DNA from: an uncultured Caulobacterales bacterium
GTDB taxonomy: Bacteria > Pseudomonadota > Alphaproteobacteria > Caulobacterales > Caulobacteraceae
DNA: 64,000 bases
Reading direction: 5' to 3'
Assembly (NCBI GenBank): GCA_903837135.1
Contig: CAILTK010000106.1
Coordinates: 1 to 64,000, forward strand
How positions within the stretch are numbered: the first letter of the stretch is position 1; each line of letters begins with the position of its first letter. The notes under the pieces are model-generated. The model made no database searches and had not been told where the DNA came from. It saw only the letters and a program-made list of their open reading frames with translations. A program made the position numbers and the translations under genes. Positions 27,741 to 37,223 of this stretch are shown here, piece after piece.

Positions 27741-27998
27741 CTAAATTTGCAGATCCGGCGGGAAAGTGCCGGTGACCAATTTGAACGCGGCTTCTGGCTC
27801 TCGGCCGAGCGCGCTCGCGATCGCGTAGAACTCCACTACATCGATACGCCGAATCCCCAGCTCATAACGAGATACGAACTGTTGCGGCTTTCCAAGGCGC
27901 CTGGCCAACTCCACCTGCGAGACGCCGGCGTCCTTTCGAAGCGCGACGAGCGCCTCGCGAAACGAAGTGTACGCGTCAGTGAAGACGGACTTGGGCAT
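27741..27998 (-). CDS. XRE-type HTH repressor
   Basis: 85 residues from ATG 27998. One HTH domain (about 13-65): FREALVALRKDAGVSQVELA then RRLGKPQQFVSRYELGIRRI. This is the short single-domain repressor type found in mobile elements. It is divergent from the 28094 gene, and the perfect palindrome at 28044-28060 lies between the two starts, so it likely controls both. Confidence 0.8.
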   Translation of the reverse strand: MPKSVFTDAYTSFREALVALRKDAGVSQVELARRLGKPQQFVSRYELGIRRIDVVEFYAIASALGREPEAAFKLVTGTFPPDLQI

Positions 27999-28043
27999 AC
28001 GGCAGGCGGTCTCCCGCCGATTGCCGTACACACCATCTTGACG

Positions 28044-28060
28044 TACATCATTTTGATGTA
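28044..28060. promoter_or_regulatory. Palindromic operator between divergent genes
   Basis: TACATCA 28044-28050 and TGATGTA 28054-28060 are perfect inverted repeats around TTT, 46 bp before the XRE gene start and 34 bp before ATG 28094. TTGACG at 28039-28044 would serve as a -35 box for the rightward operon, placing the operator over the promoter. Confidence 0.6.
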
Positions 28061-28093
28061 TTCTCCTGTGGCCTCACCTCGGGGGAGGCCCAC

Positions 28094-28582
28094 ATGGGCA
28101 ATGCGCTCGGTATCTCTGCGTTTGTGCTGCTCTTGCTTTCTGTGCCCATCCCGCTTGTCGGGACGTATGTGACCTTCCTCGCGCTCCTGATTGCGACCGG
28201 TGCGGCGCTCTCGGGAGAAAAGATCTGGACACTCGTCACCACCATCATCTCTGCCGTGAAGGTCTTCTTCCTCTCTCCGACCTGGCATCTGGCCATGTTC
28301 GGGGCGGCGTACATGCACGGGGTGAACCACGCCCTTGAAGGGGCGGCGAACTCGAACTTCAGCGCGCAGTACGGGGATGCCGGCACGCGAAGCGTCCTCG
28401 CCGCAAGCCAAGCCGGCATGGAGCAGAGCGCCAATGCTATGGCCGGCACCAACACCGTCAATCTGCTTCTGACCATTGCCTTCCTGGCCGCGCCCGTTGC
28501 GGCGCTGGTTCTCAGGGCGACGCTGCTGAAGCCTCCTTCACCTGCGGTACCGGTGCGTCGCGCATCGGAGGAGGTAGCATGA
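28094..28582 (+). CDS. Membrane protein of unknown function, first gene of a four-gene cluster
   Basis: 162 residues. Hydrophobic helices at about 6-25, 23-42 and 118-140, plus a weaker segment at 60-75. The middle is a polar loop rich in Ala and Asn. No known motif. Its stop overlaps the next start (ATGA). It is read from the promoter next to the XRE repressor gene. Confidence 0.6.
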   Translation: MGNALGISAFVLLLLSVPIPLVGTYVTFLALLIATGAALSGEKIWTLVTTIISAVKVFFLSPTWHLAMFGAAYMHGVNHALEGAANSNFSAQYGDAGTRSVLAASQAGMEQSANAMAGTNTVNLLLTIAFLAAPVAALVLRATLLKPPSPAVPVRRASEEVA

Positions 28583-29280
28583 GACGGCAATCAGCAGGGC
28601 GGACGGCCCGCCGCATTATTGCGCTTGTGTGTGGTCTAGCCGCTGTGGCGACGCTGGCCGGGTGCTCTGATTCCAAGGAACTTGACCGCAGTAAAGCAGA
28701 AGCGGTTCTCACCGCGAACAATCTCCATGTCCAAGTCATGGAATACGATGGTCTGGGTGTACTGCAGTGCCTTCAGAACATGGGTTATTTGCACTTCAAC
28801 GCGATATTCGCCCTGGTTAATATCGACCTGACGGATCGGGGAACCTCGTTACTCCAGCACGCGGAGGCCTCGTCCCAGCAGATGGGCGTGTACGGCGTCG
28901 CACTCACCTTGCGCCACACCATACCCTTTCGCCTTCAGGCCATAAGCGGCATTAGCGATCGGGTGGGGGATGTATCGGGCGCTACGAAAACCGTGGACTT
29001 CACCGGCACAATCGACTTCGCGCAGGCAGCGATGGACGCGCCCGCCCGAACCTGTCTCGACGCTACTGGGAGCAAGCCGGTAGCGGCCACAGCAGCGTTC
29101 AAACACTTTGACGATGGCTGGCGCCTGCAATCCTTCCAACTGCCCACCTTTCATGTGCCACTCCTCACGAGTTCGAGGTCCAGCCACATTCTTCGCCGCA
29201 CTTTTGGGTGGTTTCTGGGGAAGGGCGCCTTACGCGCACATGAGCAGCCGCTGTCTTCAAACCTCGGGGTGCAGGAATGA
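28579..29280 (+). CDS. Lipoprotein of unknown function
   Basis: 233 residues. The signal peptide with lipobox TLAGC puts Cys at about residue 29. The rest is soluble with no known motif, apart from two further cysteines (VLQCLQNMG, RTCLDATGS) that could pair. It overlaps both neighbours by ATGA, so the three genes are translated together. Probably attached to the outer or inner membrane on the periplasmic side. Confidence 0.65.
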   Translation: MRRQSAGRTARRIIALVCGLAAVATLAGCSDSKELDRSKAEAVLTANNLHVQVMEYDGLGVLQCLQNMGYLHFNAIFALVNIDLTDRGTSLLQHAEASSQQMGVYGVALTLRHTIPFRLQAISGISDRVGDVSGATKTVDFTGTIDFAQAAMDAPARTCLDATGSKPVAATAAFKHFDDGWRLQSFQLPTFHVPLLTSSRSSHILRRTFGWFLGKGALRAHEQPLSSNLGVQE

Positions 29281-29915
29281 GATTGCGTTTACTCCTCGTG
29301 ACGCTCCTGGCAGCTCCTTCGCTCGCAAGCGGCGCGCCACGCTTTGAGGCCAGCCAGGTCTGGAAGAACCCGACGGACGATGCGAGCAGCTGCGGTAGCT
29401 TGGCATGCCTGCAGCAGGAGATGAAAAAGAGCGGCGCGGCACCAGAAGCATTCATGGCGGCGCAGCGGGTCACGGCTGCGATCGCCGGCTCGTATCCCTA
29501 CCCGTACTGGGTCAGCAAGTTCATGAAGTATGGCCCGGTGGACCTCGTCGTTTTTGCCTGCGGTCAATGTCGCGCAGGCGGGTTCGCGATGGCGAATGGT
29601 TCTCCTTCGTTCGTGAAGGAATCCATTCTCGTCGACCGGCTTGAGAAATATCTGGGACAGAGTTCGCTTCACGCGCAGCATCCCCGTGCGCTTCTCCAGC
29701 GCAACGTGACCTACCTTGGTATGGAACGGAGGCCGGGTGGAGCGGAACGGTTCTTGTTCGCGAACCTCGTGGGCGATTGCGAAGCATGCGCGCCGTACGC
29801 CGCGATAAAATACACCTTCGAGTTCGACCGTAAGGGCGAGATGATCCAACAAAACATCCTGGGGACGATCTCACCGAAGGTAGCGGAAAAGGGCGTGTAC
29901 CCGCCCGCTAATTGA
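29277..29915 (+). CDS. Secreted Cys-containing protein of unknown function
   Basis: 212 residues with a signal peptide ending about residue 19 (SGA). Five to six cysteines occur in pairs (CGSLAC, CGQC, CEAC), which suggests disulfides or metal binding. No catalytic motif. Start overlaps the lipoprotein stop by 4 bp. Confidence 0.65.
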   Translation: MRLRLLLVTLLAAPSLASGAPRFEASQVWKNPTDDASSCGSLACLQQEMKKSGAAPEAFMAAQRVTAAIAGSYPYPYWVSKFMKYGPVDLVVFACGQCRAGGFAMANGSPSFVKESILVDRLEKYLGQSSLHAQHPRALLQRNVTYLGMERRPGGAERFLFANLVGDCEACAPYAAIKYTFEFDRKGEMIQQNILGTISPKVAEKGVYPPAN

Positions 29916-29959
29916 CGCAGGCTTAGCTAAAGAAGGGGAGAACGATCTTACGGCTCTGG

Positions 29960-30415
29960 ATGCTCGCGATCCTGGCGACAGCAGCAATCCTCCCGGCGCG
30001 ACAGGCTACGGCCCGGCCGGCTATGACGGATCCGCACACCTATTGTCGGGCGGTCAAAAACGCGGACGTGCCGGATGCGCGCTATCGGGGTCAAAAAACC
30101 ACGGACGAAATCCTGAGGGCCGCAAGAGAGGCGGACCCGTCACTTGTGGTGTGGCGGTGCATGGGGCGAAAAGTCTACGTGTGCGCCGAAGTCAGCGCCA
30201 CCGCTTGTGGCCAAGCACCCTGGCGTAATCCCAAGGCCTGGACAGTAAACAAGGTTATCCAAGAGTCTTGCAAGGAAACGCCAAGCGAGCAGTGCGCGCC
30301 AGGTACGCATTGCATCTTCGCCTTCAAGGCTGGCTCGCCGGTCCTGAACCGTGACCAGTATCCGGTCGATACCCGTGGTTTCAGTCCACAGGAATGGAGG
30401 CCACTGGCCCCGTAG
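29960..30415 (+). CDS. Small secreted Cys-rich protein of unknown function
   Basis: 151 residues; an N-terminal hydrophobic segment (about 2-18) acts as signal peptide. Seven cysteines (for example YCRAV, WRCMG, VYVCAEVSATACGQ, CAPGTHCIF) suggest several disulfides. It follows the previous gene by 44 bp and ends 8 bp before the convergent ATPase gene. Start uncertain: AGGGGAG at 29934 lies too far upstream for ATG 29960. Confidence 0.6.
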   Translation: MLAILATAAILPARQATARPAMTDPHTYCRAVKNADVPDARYRGQKTTDEILRAAREADPSLVVWRCMGRKVYVCAEVSATACGQAPWRNPKAWTVNKVIQESCKETPSEQCAPGTHCIFAFKAGSPVLNRDQYPVDTRGFSPQEWRPLAP

Positions 30416-30423
30416 ACCCTACG

Positions 30424-33108
30424 CTACTCCCGTCTGCCTCTTGCATTGGCGAGGATGCGCGCGATGGCTCTCCGCCGTTCAGCCGCTTCATCCACACCTA
30501 CGACCTTTCGACTAACCTTCACTTTGTAGCCACGCACGGTCGTCTCTTCGGTTTCCGGCACGGCCAGGTCGTCAAGGCGCTCTACAATCTCTTCGGTGGT
30601 GAGAAACTCGATGTTGGCCACAAGGTCTGGGCCAAGCCGCTCCTCCGCGGCTCGCCGGATGGCTTTGAGCCGCCTTGCGTCTTGAGCTACGGCCCACACC
30701 CGTGTGAAGCCTGCGCGGACGCACTTGCCGAGGTTCTGCGCCTCGTATCCGCTCTTTGAGGTGACCGAGATCTCGCACGCGATCGAGAGCTCTCCGCGGT
30801 GGAGGCCGACATCCACCTGGCCTCCCTCAACCGCCTCCTCAAGCACCACCCGGAATCCGCGTTCTTCAGCGAGGGTCTTCACGAGGTGCTGGACGTACGT
30901 ATGTTGTGAGCCACCCTTACCCATGGGTTTGGGTTCGGGCGGCTCTGCCCCGCGTCTCTGCGGCTGGTCGGCCACCGTAGGCCGCTCCGGCTGGGCGGGC
31001 TTGCTCGATGGTCCTTCCGCCGCCTGTGGCGCCGGTCGTTCGGGAGGCTTGGCAGGACGTGGGGCGGATTCGCTTTGGAGGGACCGCAGCGCCTCATTCA
31101 CTTCGATAAGCGTGCCGCAGTACCGGCGGCGGTTGCTCTCCAATAGCGCCTCATATGCTTCTTCGGACGCGACGGGCTGCTGCTCGAGGAATCCGAGCGG
31201 CACGCCAAGACGGATGGCCCCTGGCGTTTCGTTCTTGATCCAGGCCGCAAACTCGGTGCGATCCTTCCGACGCTTCATGCCCTCGATGAAGTCTGAGGTC
31301 GTGTGGAGTTCATCCGAGAGAGCGCGGGCGTCCTTGGCGGAGACGCCGCCGGCGCACTTGACGCTGGTGTTCGCGTGGATGGCAGAGCGGAGTCGCGGCG
31401 TGAGTTGGTCCAGCGTTTGGTGCGCCAGCGTGATCCCGACGCGATACTTCCTGGTTTGGGTAAGGATCGTCTCAATGCGGTCGTCAAAATACTCCTGCGC
31501 CTCATCCACGTAGACGGTGGTCGGGGTTCGCTCGTTCTGCGCGACTGCCGAGCGCTCAAGGGCCGCCTGGGCAATCTGGCCGATGAAGAACCGCCCGAAG
31601 AGGGCGGAGCCTTCGTCCTTGAGAAGATCCTTTGCGGTTGAGACGAGGATGATCTTCCCGTCCTGCATGGCTTGGTAAAGGTCGAGTTTGTTGGCTTTCT
31701 GCGCGAACATGCGTTCGAACGCTGGAGTGGCGAGTACGCCCCAGAGCCTGCGGAGGATTTGCTTTTTGGTTTGCGCGAACGCGGGCTCGAAGAATTCCGT
31801 CTGGAAGAAGTAGCGGGCCGCGCCCTGCAGCTCCGCCATGTAGGGCCGATAGGGGCCTGGGTGCTCCATAAGCTGCATGAGCGTATGGATGGTTGCGCCG
31901 GGGATCGTGAGCATGAGGCGCGCCAGGTACTTGAACACGACGCCCTGCTTCTGGGTCAGCTCCGCGCCCAGGAGGTCCCCGAAGAAGCCTTCGTACGTCT
32001 CGACCACACCGTTCAATACCCGCTCCTGGTCTACCAGGCGGTATTCGCCAAGGCGTTCGGTGTGGGCATCGAAGAGGTTCAGGGAGGGCGGGAATTCGAC
32101 GTCTGCCGGATCGATCAGGATGAGCCGGTCGGCCAAGCTGTTCTCGGCTTCAGGGTCAAAGAGCGCGAGGCGAGAGAGGCGGTTTATCATATCGCCCTGG
32201 CTATCGACCACCACGACCGACCGCCGCTCCCGCGTGGCCTTCACTAGGTCCGCATGTATCATCCGTTGCATGAGCTGTGTCTTGCCGTGCCCGGTACCAC
32301 CAATAATGTGGCAGTGCTCGAACCGGACCTCCTCCTTGAGGTGGAACGAGATGGGCACCTCAAAAAGCGTCTCGAATTCCGAGTTACCCAGATAGAGCTT
32401 GGCGACCTCGGAGGGGGACTTGCCGCGCTGGCCTGTCGGGAAAATCCAGCGATCCGCCCGGTCTACCGTCTCCGTGTCCGGCGGAAGACCGGAGGCTATG
32501 GCGACCTTCGGCCTGAGCCACTTCCGATACTCGCTGAAAAGCCCGAGAGATCGCGCGCCCTGATCGTAGGGCATGGTCACGAACCGTTGGATCAGATCGA
32601 CCGGGTTTTCGAGAAGCTCGATAAGCGGTACGTCGAACGAACCGTTGTCGTCGTCTGAGCGCTCGAGCGCGCTTGGCGGGAGCGCCTCAAAGAAGGGATC
32701 GAACGCCGCGTAGATGTGGCGAGTGAATGCTCCATGGAGCCGTTCGAACTCAAGGGCGTAGCGGCTGCGGTGTGCGAGCGTCTCTCGGAACTCAACTGCA
32801 ACTGAAACGTCGCTTTGGATCAGCTCCCAGGTGGGGGTAATGCGGCCTATTGCCTCCGCCGAAAGTAGCTCGGCGATACATTGGCCAATCGCAACCGCAA
32901 GCTTCACGGTCGGGGTATCGTGTCTTGCCCACAGCGCCTTGTTGATTTCGAGCGATAGCGCCCCCACGGGGTCTTCCGTTTGGAGCCGGCCGATCGGAGA
33001 CGCGCGCCAGGCATCCTGTGCACGCTCCCAGCCCTCTTTCAGTTCTCGAAGTTCACGATCCCTGGCGCTGCCGCCGAGCCATCTGCCTAGGTTGGTGTTC
33101 CAGGCCAC
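30424..33108 (-). CDS. TraD/HerA-like ATPase with C-terminal PD-(D/E)XK-like domain
   Basis: 894 residues starting at GTG 33108, directly abutting the upstream stop. Walker A is GGTGHGKTQ (270-278), preceded by a ~250-residue N-terminal domain. Walker B is TTVYVDEAQEYFDD near 530, followed by HQTLDQLTPRLRSAIHANTS, as in type IV coupling and HerA-type hexameric ATPases. A Pro-rich linker (about 680-730) leads to a C-terminal domain with GGQVDVGLHRGELSIACEIS, a PD-(D/E)XK-like D...E-x-S pattern. It could be a DNA pump of a mobile element or a defence ATPase-nuclease. Confidence 0.75.
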   Translation of the reverse strand: MAWNTNLGRWLGGSARDRELRELKEGWERAQDAWRASPIGRLQTEDPVGALSLEINKALWARHDTPTVKLAVAIGQCIAELLSAEAIGRITPTWELIQSDVSVAVEFRETLAHRSRYALEFERLHGAFTRHIYAAFDPFFEALPPSALERSDDDNGSFDVPLIELLENPVDLIQRFVTMPYDQGARSLGLFSEYRKWLRPKVAIASGLPPDTETVDRADRWIFPTGQRGKSPSEVAKLYLGNSEFETLFEVPISFHLKEEVRFEHCHIIGGTGHGKTQLMQRMIHADLVKATRERRSVVVVDSQGDMINRLSRLALFDPEAENSLADRLILIDPADVEFPPSLNLFDAHTERLGEYRLVDQERVLNGVVETYEGFFGDLLGAELTQKQGVVFKYLARLMLTIPGATIHTLMQLMEHPGPYRPYMAELQGAARYFFQTEFFEPAFAQTKKQILRRLWGVLATPAFERMFAQKANKLDLYQAMQDGKIILVSTAKDLLKDEGSALFGRFFIGQIAQAALERSAVAQNERTPTTVYVDEAQEYFDDRIETILTQTRKYRVGITLAHQTLDQLTPRLRSAIHANTSVKCAGGVSAKDARALSDELHTTSDFIEGMKRRKDRTEFAAWIKNETPGAIRLGVPLGFLEQQPVASEEAYEALLESNRRRYCGTLIEVNEALRSLQSESAPRPAKPPERPAPQAAEGPSSKPAQPERPTVADQPQRRGAEPPEPKPMGKGGSQHTYVQHLVKTLAEERGFRVVLEEAVEGGQVDVGLHRGELSIACEISVTSKSGYEAQNLGKCVRAGFTRVWAVAQDARRLKAIRRAAEERLGPDLVANIEFLTTEEIVERLDDLAVPETEETTVRGYKVKVSRKVVGVDEAAERRRAIARILANARGRRE

Positions 33109-33483
33109 CTAGACCTCCACGATCTCCTCGCCGCCGAAGTGCATGGCGGCCCGGAGCATGAGGGCGAAGGTCGCAGCGGCCTCCTTGACCTGCTCTTCCG
33201 CCGCGAGCATTTCGAGAATATCCTTGCATTCTATGGTCTTACCGTCGGTGAGTTCTTTCACCTTCACGGTGAGGTTCATCATGTGGCGGATGGTGGCCGC
33301 CATGATCCCCTTAGCGGACGCCTCCACTGGGTTCGCCTCCCGCTGGTACAGCATGAGGTCTCCCATCTTGTATTTTGCGATTGCGTCGCGCTGGGCCTGG
33401 CTGATATCTGCACGCACGGTGAGCGTGAATATAACCTTGCCCATCAGGCCTGAGCGCTGGTCTCGACGGAGAAGAAGTTTCAT
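33109..33483 (-). CDS. Small protein upstream of the TraD/HerA-like ATPase
   Basis: 124 residues from ATG 33483 with GGAGG upstream. The N-terminal half is strand-rich (KVIFTLTVRADISQAQRDAI), the C-terminal half helical (KDILEMLAAEEQVKEAAATF). No known domain. Its stop is directly followed by the GTG start of the ATPase gene, so the two are coupled and probably work together. Confidence 0.65.
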   Translation of the reverse strand: MKLLLRRDQRSGLMGKVIFTLTVRADISQAQRDAIAKYKMGDLMLYQREANPVEASAKGIMAATIRHMMNLTVKVKELTDGKTIECKDILEMLAAEEQVKEAAATFALMLRAAMHFGGEEIVEV

Positions 33484-33554
33484 GGTTGCCTCCCTCCAGG
33501 CATAGTGCCAACGCAACCTAAAAGAGTCTACAGCCACAACGCGAGTGCGCGGGC

Positions 33555-34366
33555 GTCGGTTGATAGGTTGTCCATCACGACGCGGACCATGTCAGCGTCG
33601 AGATAGTCCACATCGACCGAGTCGCGCATGCAGACGGCGAAGTCCTCATTGGTGCGCCGGTCTTGACCTTGCGCCACGACCGGTTGGCGTCGACCATAAC
33701 AAAGAGGTTGGCCGTGCCGTTGCGCTTGTACTCGAAGTCGTAGCGGTATCGCTTTCCGGGCTTCGCCACGATGGGCACGCGCACCTCGCCGATGAGCTGG
33801 ATCGGACTTTCATCGAAGCAGACTACCGGTCGCTTGGGATCGTGCGGCTCGGCATAGAGGTCGAGCAGATCCTCCATGCGGGCGATGTATTCGCCATCGA
33901 TTTTGGCGATGCACCACATCTTCTGTTGCCAGGGCTCCAGGTCGTTGTCGTCCAACCGGCGGCGGATGGTCTTGCGCGAGACGCTCGGGTGTTCGATCAC
34001 TTCGACCAAGGCGTTGGCCAGAAGCTGCAAAGTCCACCGGGCGCATCCCTGCGGCGGATCGGAACAGGCAAGCGCCACCAGTTGCACCTCCTGCTTGCCG
34101 CTCAGTTTACGAGCCGCCCCTGGACGCGGCTCTTCACTGAGGGCGGCCTTACGGCTGATCTCCACAAAGCGTTTCTTGGTGCGGTAGATGGTCGACCCGC
34201 TGGTCTGCACCGAGGCGGCGACGGCCTCGTCGGCGACCCCGGCGTCGGCGGCCAGCAGGATCTGCATCCGCGTGAGCCGCCGGACCGGCAATTTGCCCCC
34301 GCTCACCAAAGCACCCAGTTCGTCTCGTTCGGATTGGCTGAGCTCCACCCGATACCGTACGTTCAT
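33555..34366 (-). pseudogene. IS630-family transposase, frameshifted and 3' truncated
   Basis: Start ATG 34366. The N-terminal HTH part and the first catalytic Asp region (VVCFDESPIQLIGEVRVP) are present. The frame shifts near 33660; continuing in the next frame gives RRTNEDFAVCMRDSVDVDYL and VRVVMDNLST, the region of the second catalytic Asp. The sequence then ends abruptly near 33555, so the last DDE residue is lost. An inactive relic. Confidence 0.85.
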
Positions 34367-34409
34367 TCCCAAAACCCTTCCTGGTGGAGGAGCCGTGGGT
34401 GAATCTACG

Positions 34410-34718
34410 ATGAATCAAATGCTTGACCAATAAACGCCAGCGCCGCCAGCCCCGTCCACCGCCAAGCAAGGCAAGTACCTCGCCTTCATCTGGGCCTATT
34501 CACAGATCAACCGCCGCGCTCCGGCCGAGGCGGACTTCCAGCGTTACCTCAGGGTCACTGCACAGTCAGTCCATCAGATGCTCAAGACACTCGACCAACT
34601 CGGCTTGATCAAAAAGCAGCCCGGGGTGGCTCGCAGCATCCAGTTGCTCGTCCCGCCACAGGCGCTACCCATTCTCGGCGTCGACCAACCAGTCAAAATC
34701 ACTGCAACGGGACACTAG
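34410..34718 (+). pseudogene. Winged-helix protein remnant next to IS630
   Basis: ATG 34410 runs into TAA at 34431-34433. The same frame then continues as KYLAFIWAYSQINRRAPAEA, then VTAQSVHQMLKTLDQLGLIK and VPPQALPIL, to TAG 34716-34718. This resembles the LexA/MarR-like winged-helix gene often found beside IS elements. The early stop probably inactivates it, unless a non-ATG start is used after the stop. Confidence 0.6.
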
Positions 34719-35361
34719 CGGGGCTCCGAGCGTCGAAAGCGCCACCTTTCCGAGGCATAATTGGATTGTCACCGCCCTGTCACGACCGGCAATGGGGGGG
34801 CCAACCTTCAACGCCGCAGGCGCGAAGGATAGATTGGAGGGGCAATGTGATCGCGCGCTCGGCTTGCACCAAACGACTGGGTTACGCCAGACGACCTGTG
34901 ATCGCTGCAACCTGCTTGATCTTAGATGGCCATCAGGATCGGGCTTAGCTGGCCAAACCGACCGTAGCAGAAGTTTCATGGAGGCCCCGGCACCTCTATC
35001 GCGCGACCGATTGACTCAAAAGAACAAATGTGGCGAGGCGGGAATACCGCCCTTCGTATCATCTCGCTTGAGGCGGACTGGCGGCTCGGTAGGGCGCGAT
35101 GATGGGCAATCCGGTTGAGCCCCCCCCCCGCAACGACCAAAAGAGATGACTCTCTGCTCAAACTGGACGGGCACGGCGCCGTAAATGGGAAGCAGTGCGT
35201 GCCGGCACCGGGAAGCCTCAAACACGCGACACGATGAGATGCCAAAAGGCCTTACTATGGACTCGCCGTCATTAAGGATTAGCATTCCGGATTCGGCATG
35301 AAGGACAATGCGGTACCTGTCGACATACTAATTTGCTTGTAAATTCACACCCAAGGTCGAA
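34719..35361. other. Non-coding stretch at the edge of a low-GC block
   Basis: 643 bp with no frame that I can support. It contains a run of ten C near 35117. GC content falls clearly from about 35270 onward. Confidence 0.4.
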
Positions 35362-36363
35362 ATGTTAGACCAAGATAAAAATTTGAGCGTCCCGATTGCC
35401 TCAACCATGGGGGAGGCGAACCGGTTCGCGACCACTGCCACGAGATTTATGCTTTCGATCCCCACGAGTCGATTGATATTTGCGTCAGCTGTATCAATCG
35501 GAATAGTCACGCTGCTGACATTCGCGGGAATGTTTATAAATAAAGATTCCCTTTGGATACATAGGAGCGAGTTTATGCTGTCGTTCTTTGCCTCCGCAGT
35601 CGAATCCATTCTGTTTTTTTCTGTGGTAGGTGTTGTAACGTCCCTCGCAGCTGCGAGCGATCCAAGGCGGGCCGCATATGAATCAAAAATCCGATATCTA
35701 TTTCCAAGCGTCAGTGTATCAACAGGCGCACTTTCCTACGCCGCCAATGAAATCGAACGCCTAGGGTGCATCGCACAGCACATAAAGAGGACGATAAAGG
35801 TTATCAAAGTCAGAGATGAAGACGAAAATTTCCGCCTTTATGTAACAACACGATACGTATTTCTCAACATATTTGACAGTCGTTCTGTGAGGGCGAATCT
35901 CGGGCCGAGTATATCGCCGGACTCAACGGCACCAGATGGAACATTACTCGGAGAAGTAATTGAGCTTAGCGTTGTCCCATTCATCGGCCTATCTGAGCAT
36001 CATGTGGATCAGCCAGAGACCATTCCGGCATCTGGTTATGAAAAGGAAGTATGGGTAGATATCCCGCCAGGAAAAAATGTTGAAGTAATAGCACGGCATT
36101 GGGTCTGGCAGAACGATGGTGAGGATGTCTTCTTTAGCCCGAAGAGATATACAGAAAAGTTTGAGAGTAATATTGAAAATGGCACGAACGCGCTGATAAA
36201 GGTCGAGTACGGATTGTCTACTAAGGGGCCAATTACAGTAGAGCCAAATCAAGTGTTGACGGTAATACAAACCGATCGTCTCTCACCCGGTGTTTACCAG
36301 AGATTTTGGATTTGTACGGCAGGCCGAAATCCGTCCGCCAATAGCACACTCGCCGTAATATGA
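35362..36363 (+). CDS. Low-GC membrane protein of unknown function
   Basis: 333 residues. Two membrane helices (about 38-58 and 75-97) follow a short cytoplasmic N-terminus. The remaining ~230 residues are soluble and strand-rich (RLYVTTRYVFLNIF, KEVWVDIPPGKNVEVIARHW). Base composition and codon use (many AT-ending codons, AGA, ATA) differ sharply from the flanks, which indicates recent transfer. I do not recognise the family. It lies alone between two IS remnants. Confidence 0.7.
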   Translation: MLDQDKNLSVPIASTMGEANRFATTATRFMLSIPTSRLIFASAVSIGIVTLLTFAGMFINKDSLWIHRSEFMLSFFASAVESILFFSVVGVVTSLAAASDPRRAAYESKIRYLFPSVSVSTGALSYAANEIERLGCIAQHIKRTIKVIKVRDEDENFRLYVTTRYVFLNIFDSRSVRANLGPSISPDSTAPDGTLLGEVIELSVVPFIGLSEHHVDQPETIPASGYEKEVWVDIPPGKNVEVIARHWVWQNDGEDVFFSPKRYTEKFESNIENGTNALIKVEYGLSTKGPITVEPNQVLTVIQTDRLSPGVYQRFWICTAGRNPSANSTLAVI

Positions 36364-36429
36364 TAATATAACATATATGAAAATTTGCGGAACAGGGGAA
36401 AGTAATTAGCTAATATCCAGCCTGCTCGT

Positions 36430-36655
36430 TGGGGTGCCGTTAATGAGATCCGCTCGTCGCGGACAAGCGCCTCTGCGAGGTTGGGGTAGTTGCTGCCGAA
36501 CTCCGGCTGCCCGCACATTGGCCGTCACGGCGATGATGGGGGTGTGCCTTCTTCCGAGGGACGCCTCTTTAAGGCGAATGGCGCGTGTAGCACCCACGCC
36601 ATCGAGTTCGAGCATTTGGAAGTCCATCAGGATCACGTCCCAGTGCTCGCGCTCC
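36430..36655 (-). pseudogene. Receiver-domain fragment of a hybrid histidine kinase
   Basis: Minus-strand sequence reads WDVILMDFQMLELDGVGATR, then RRHTPIIAVTAN, the phospho-acceptor Asp region and the conserved Thr/Ser-Ala strand of a response-regulator receiver. After TAN the frame breaks up. The fragment is joined directly to IS481 sequence at about 36655, so it is a relic of a deleted or shuffled gene. Confidence 0.7.
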
Positions 36656-37223
36656 CAAGCGCCCGGCGAGTTGATCCACCTGGACATCAAGAAGCTGGGC
36701 CGCTTCAACAAGATCGGCCATCGGATCACCGGCGACCGCACCGGCCTGAGCAACAACCGCGGTGTCGGCTGGGAGTTCGTCCACGTCTGCATCGACGACG
36801 CTCCCGTGTGGTCTTCAGCCAGGTGATGAAGGACGAGACCGCAAACAGCGCCGTGCCCCTCCTGAAGGCGGCCATCGCCTACAACGCCTGCCTCGGCGTG
36901 AAGGTCTCCCGCGTCATGACCGACAACGGCTCCTGCTATAAATCCTCCGCCTTCAGAGACGCCTGCGCCCAACTCGGGCTGAAGCACATCCGCACCAAGC
37001 CCTACACGCCAAAGACCAACGGCAAGGCCGAGCGCGTCATCCAGACCACGCTCCGCGAATGGGTCTACGCCCAGGCCTATCCAACCTCATAGGACCGAAA
37101 GGCCGAGCTGCCCGTCTGGCTGCATCGCTACAACTGGCCTCGACCGCACGGGGGCATAAAATCCAGACACCTATCAGCCGCATCGGCTTGGATCAGGACA
37201 ACCTGTTGAGGTTCCACATCTAG
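36656..37223 (+). pseudogene. IS481-family transposase, truncated and frameshifted
   Basis: The rve integrase core can be read: ELIHLDIKKLGRF, then VGWEFVHVCIDDA, a one-base loss near 36802, then VFSQVMKDE, VKVSRVMTDNGSCYKS, HIRTKPYTPKTNGKAERVIQ, an in-frame stop at 37090, then VWLHRYNWPRPHGGIKS and the QDNLLRFHI end at TAG 37221. The N-terminal HTH part is missing. Not functional. Confidence 0.85.

Noticed and set aside
34976-35285. Overlapping minus-strand frames
   Set aside because: No start context and no similarity to known proteins; left as non-coding.
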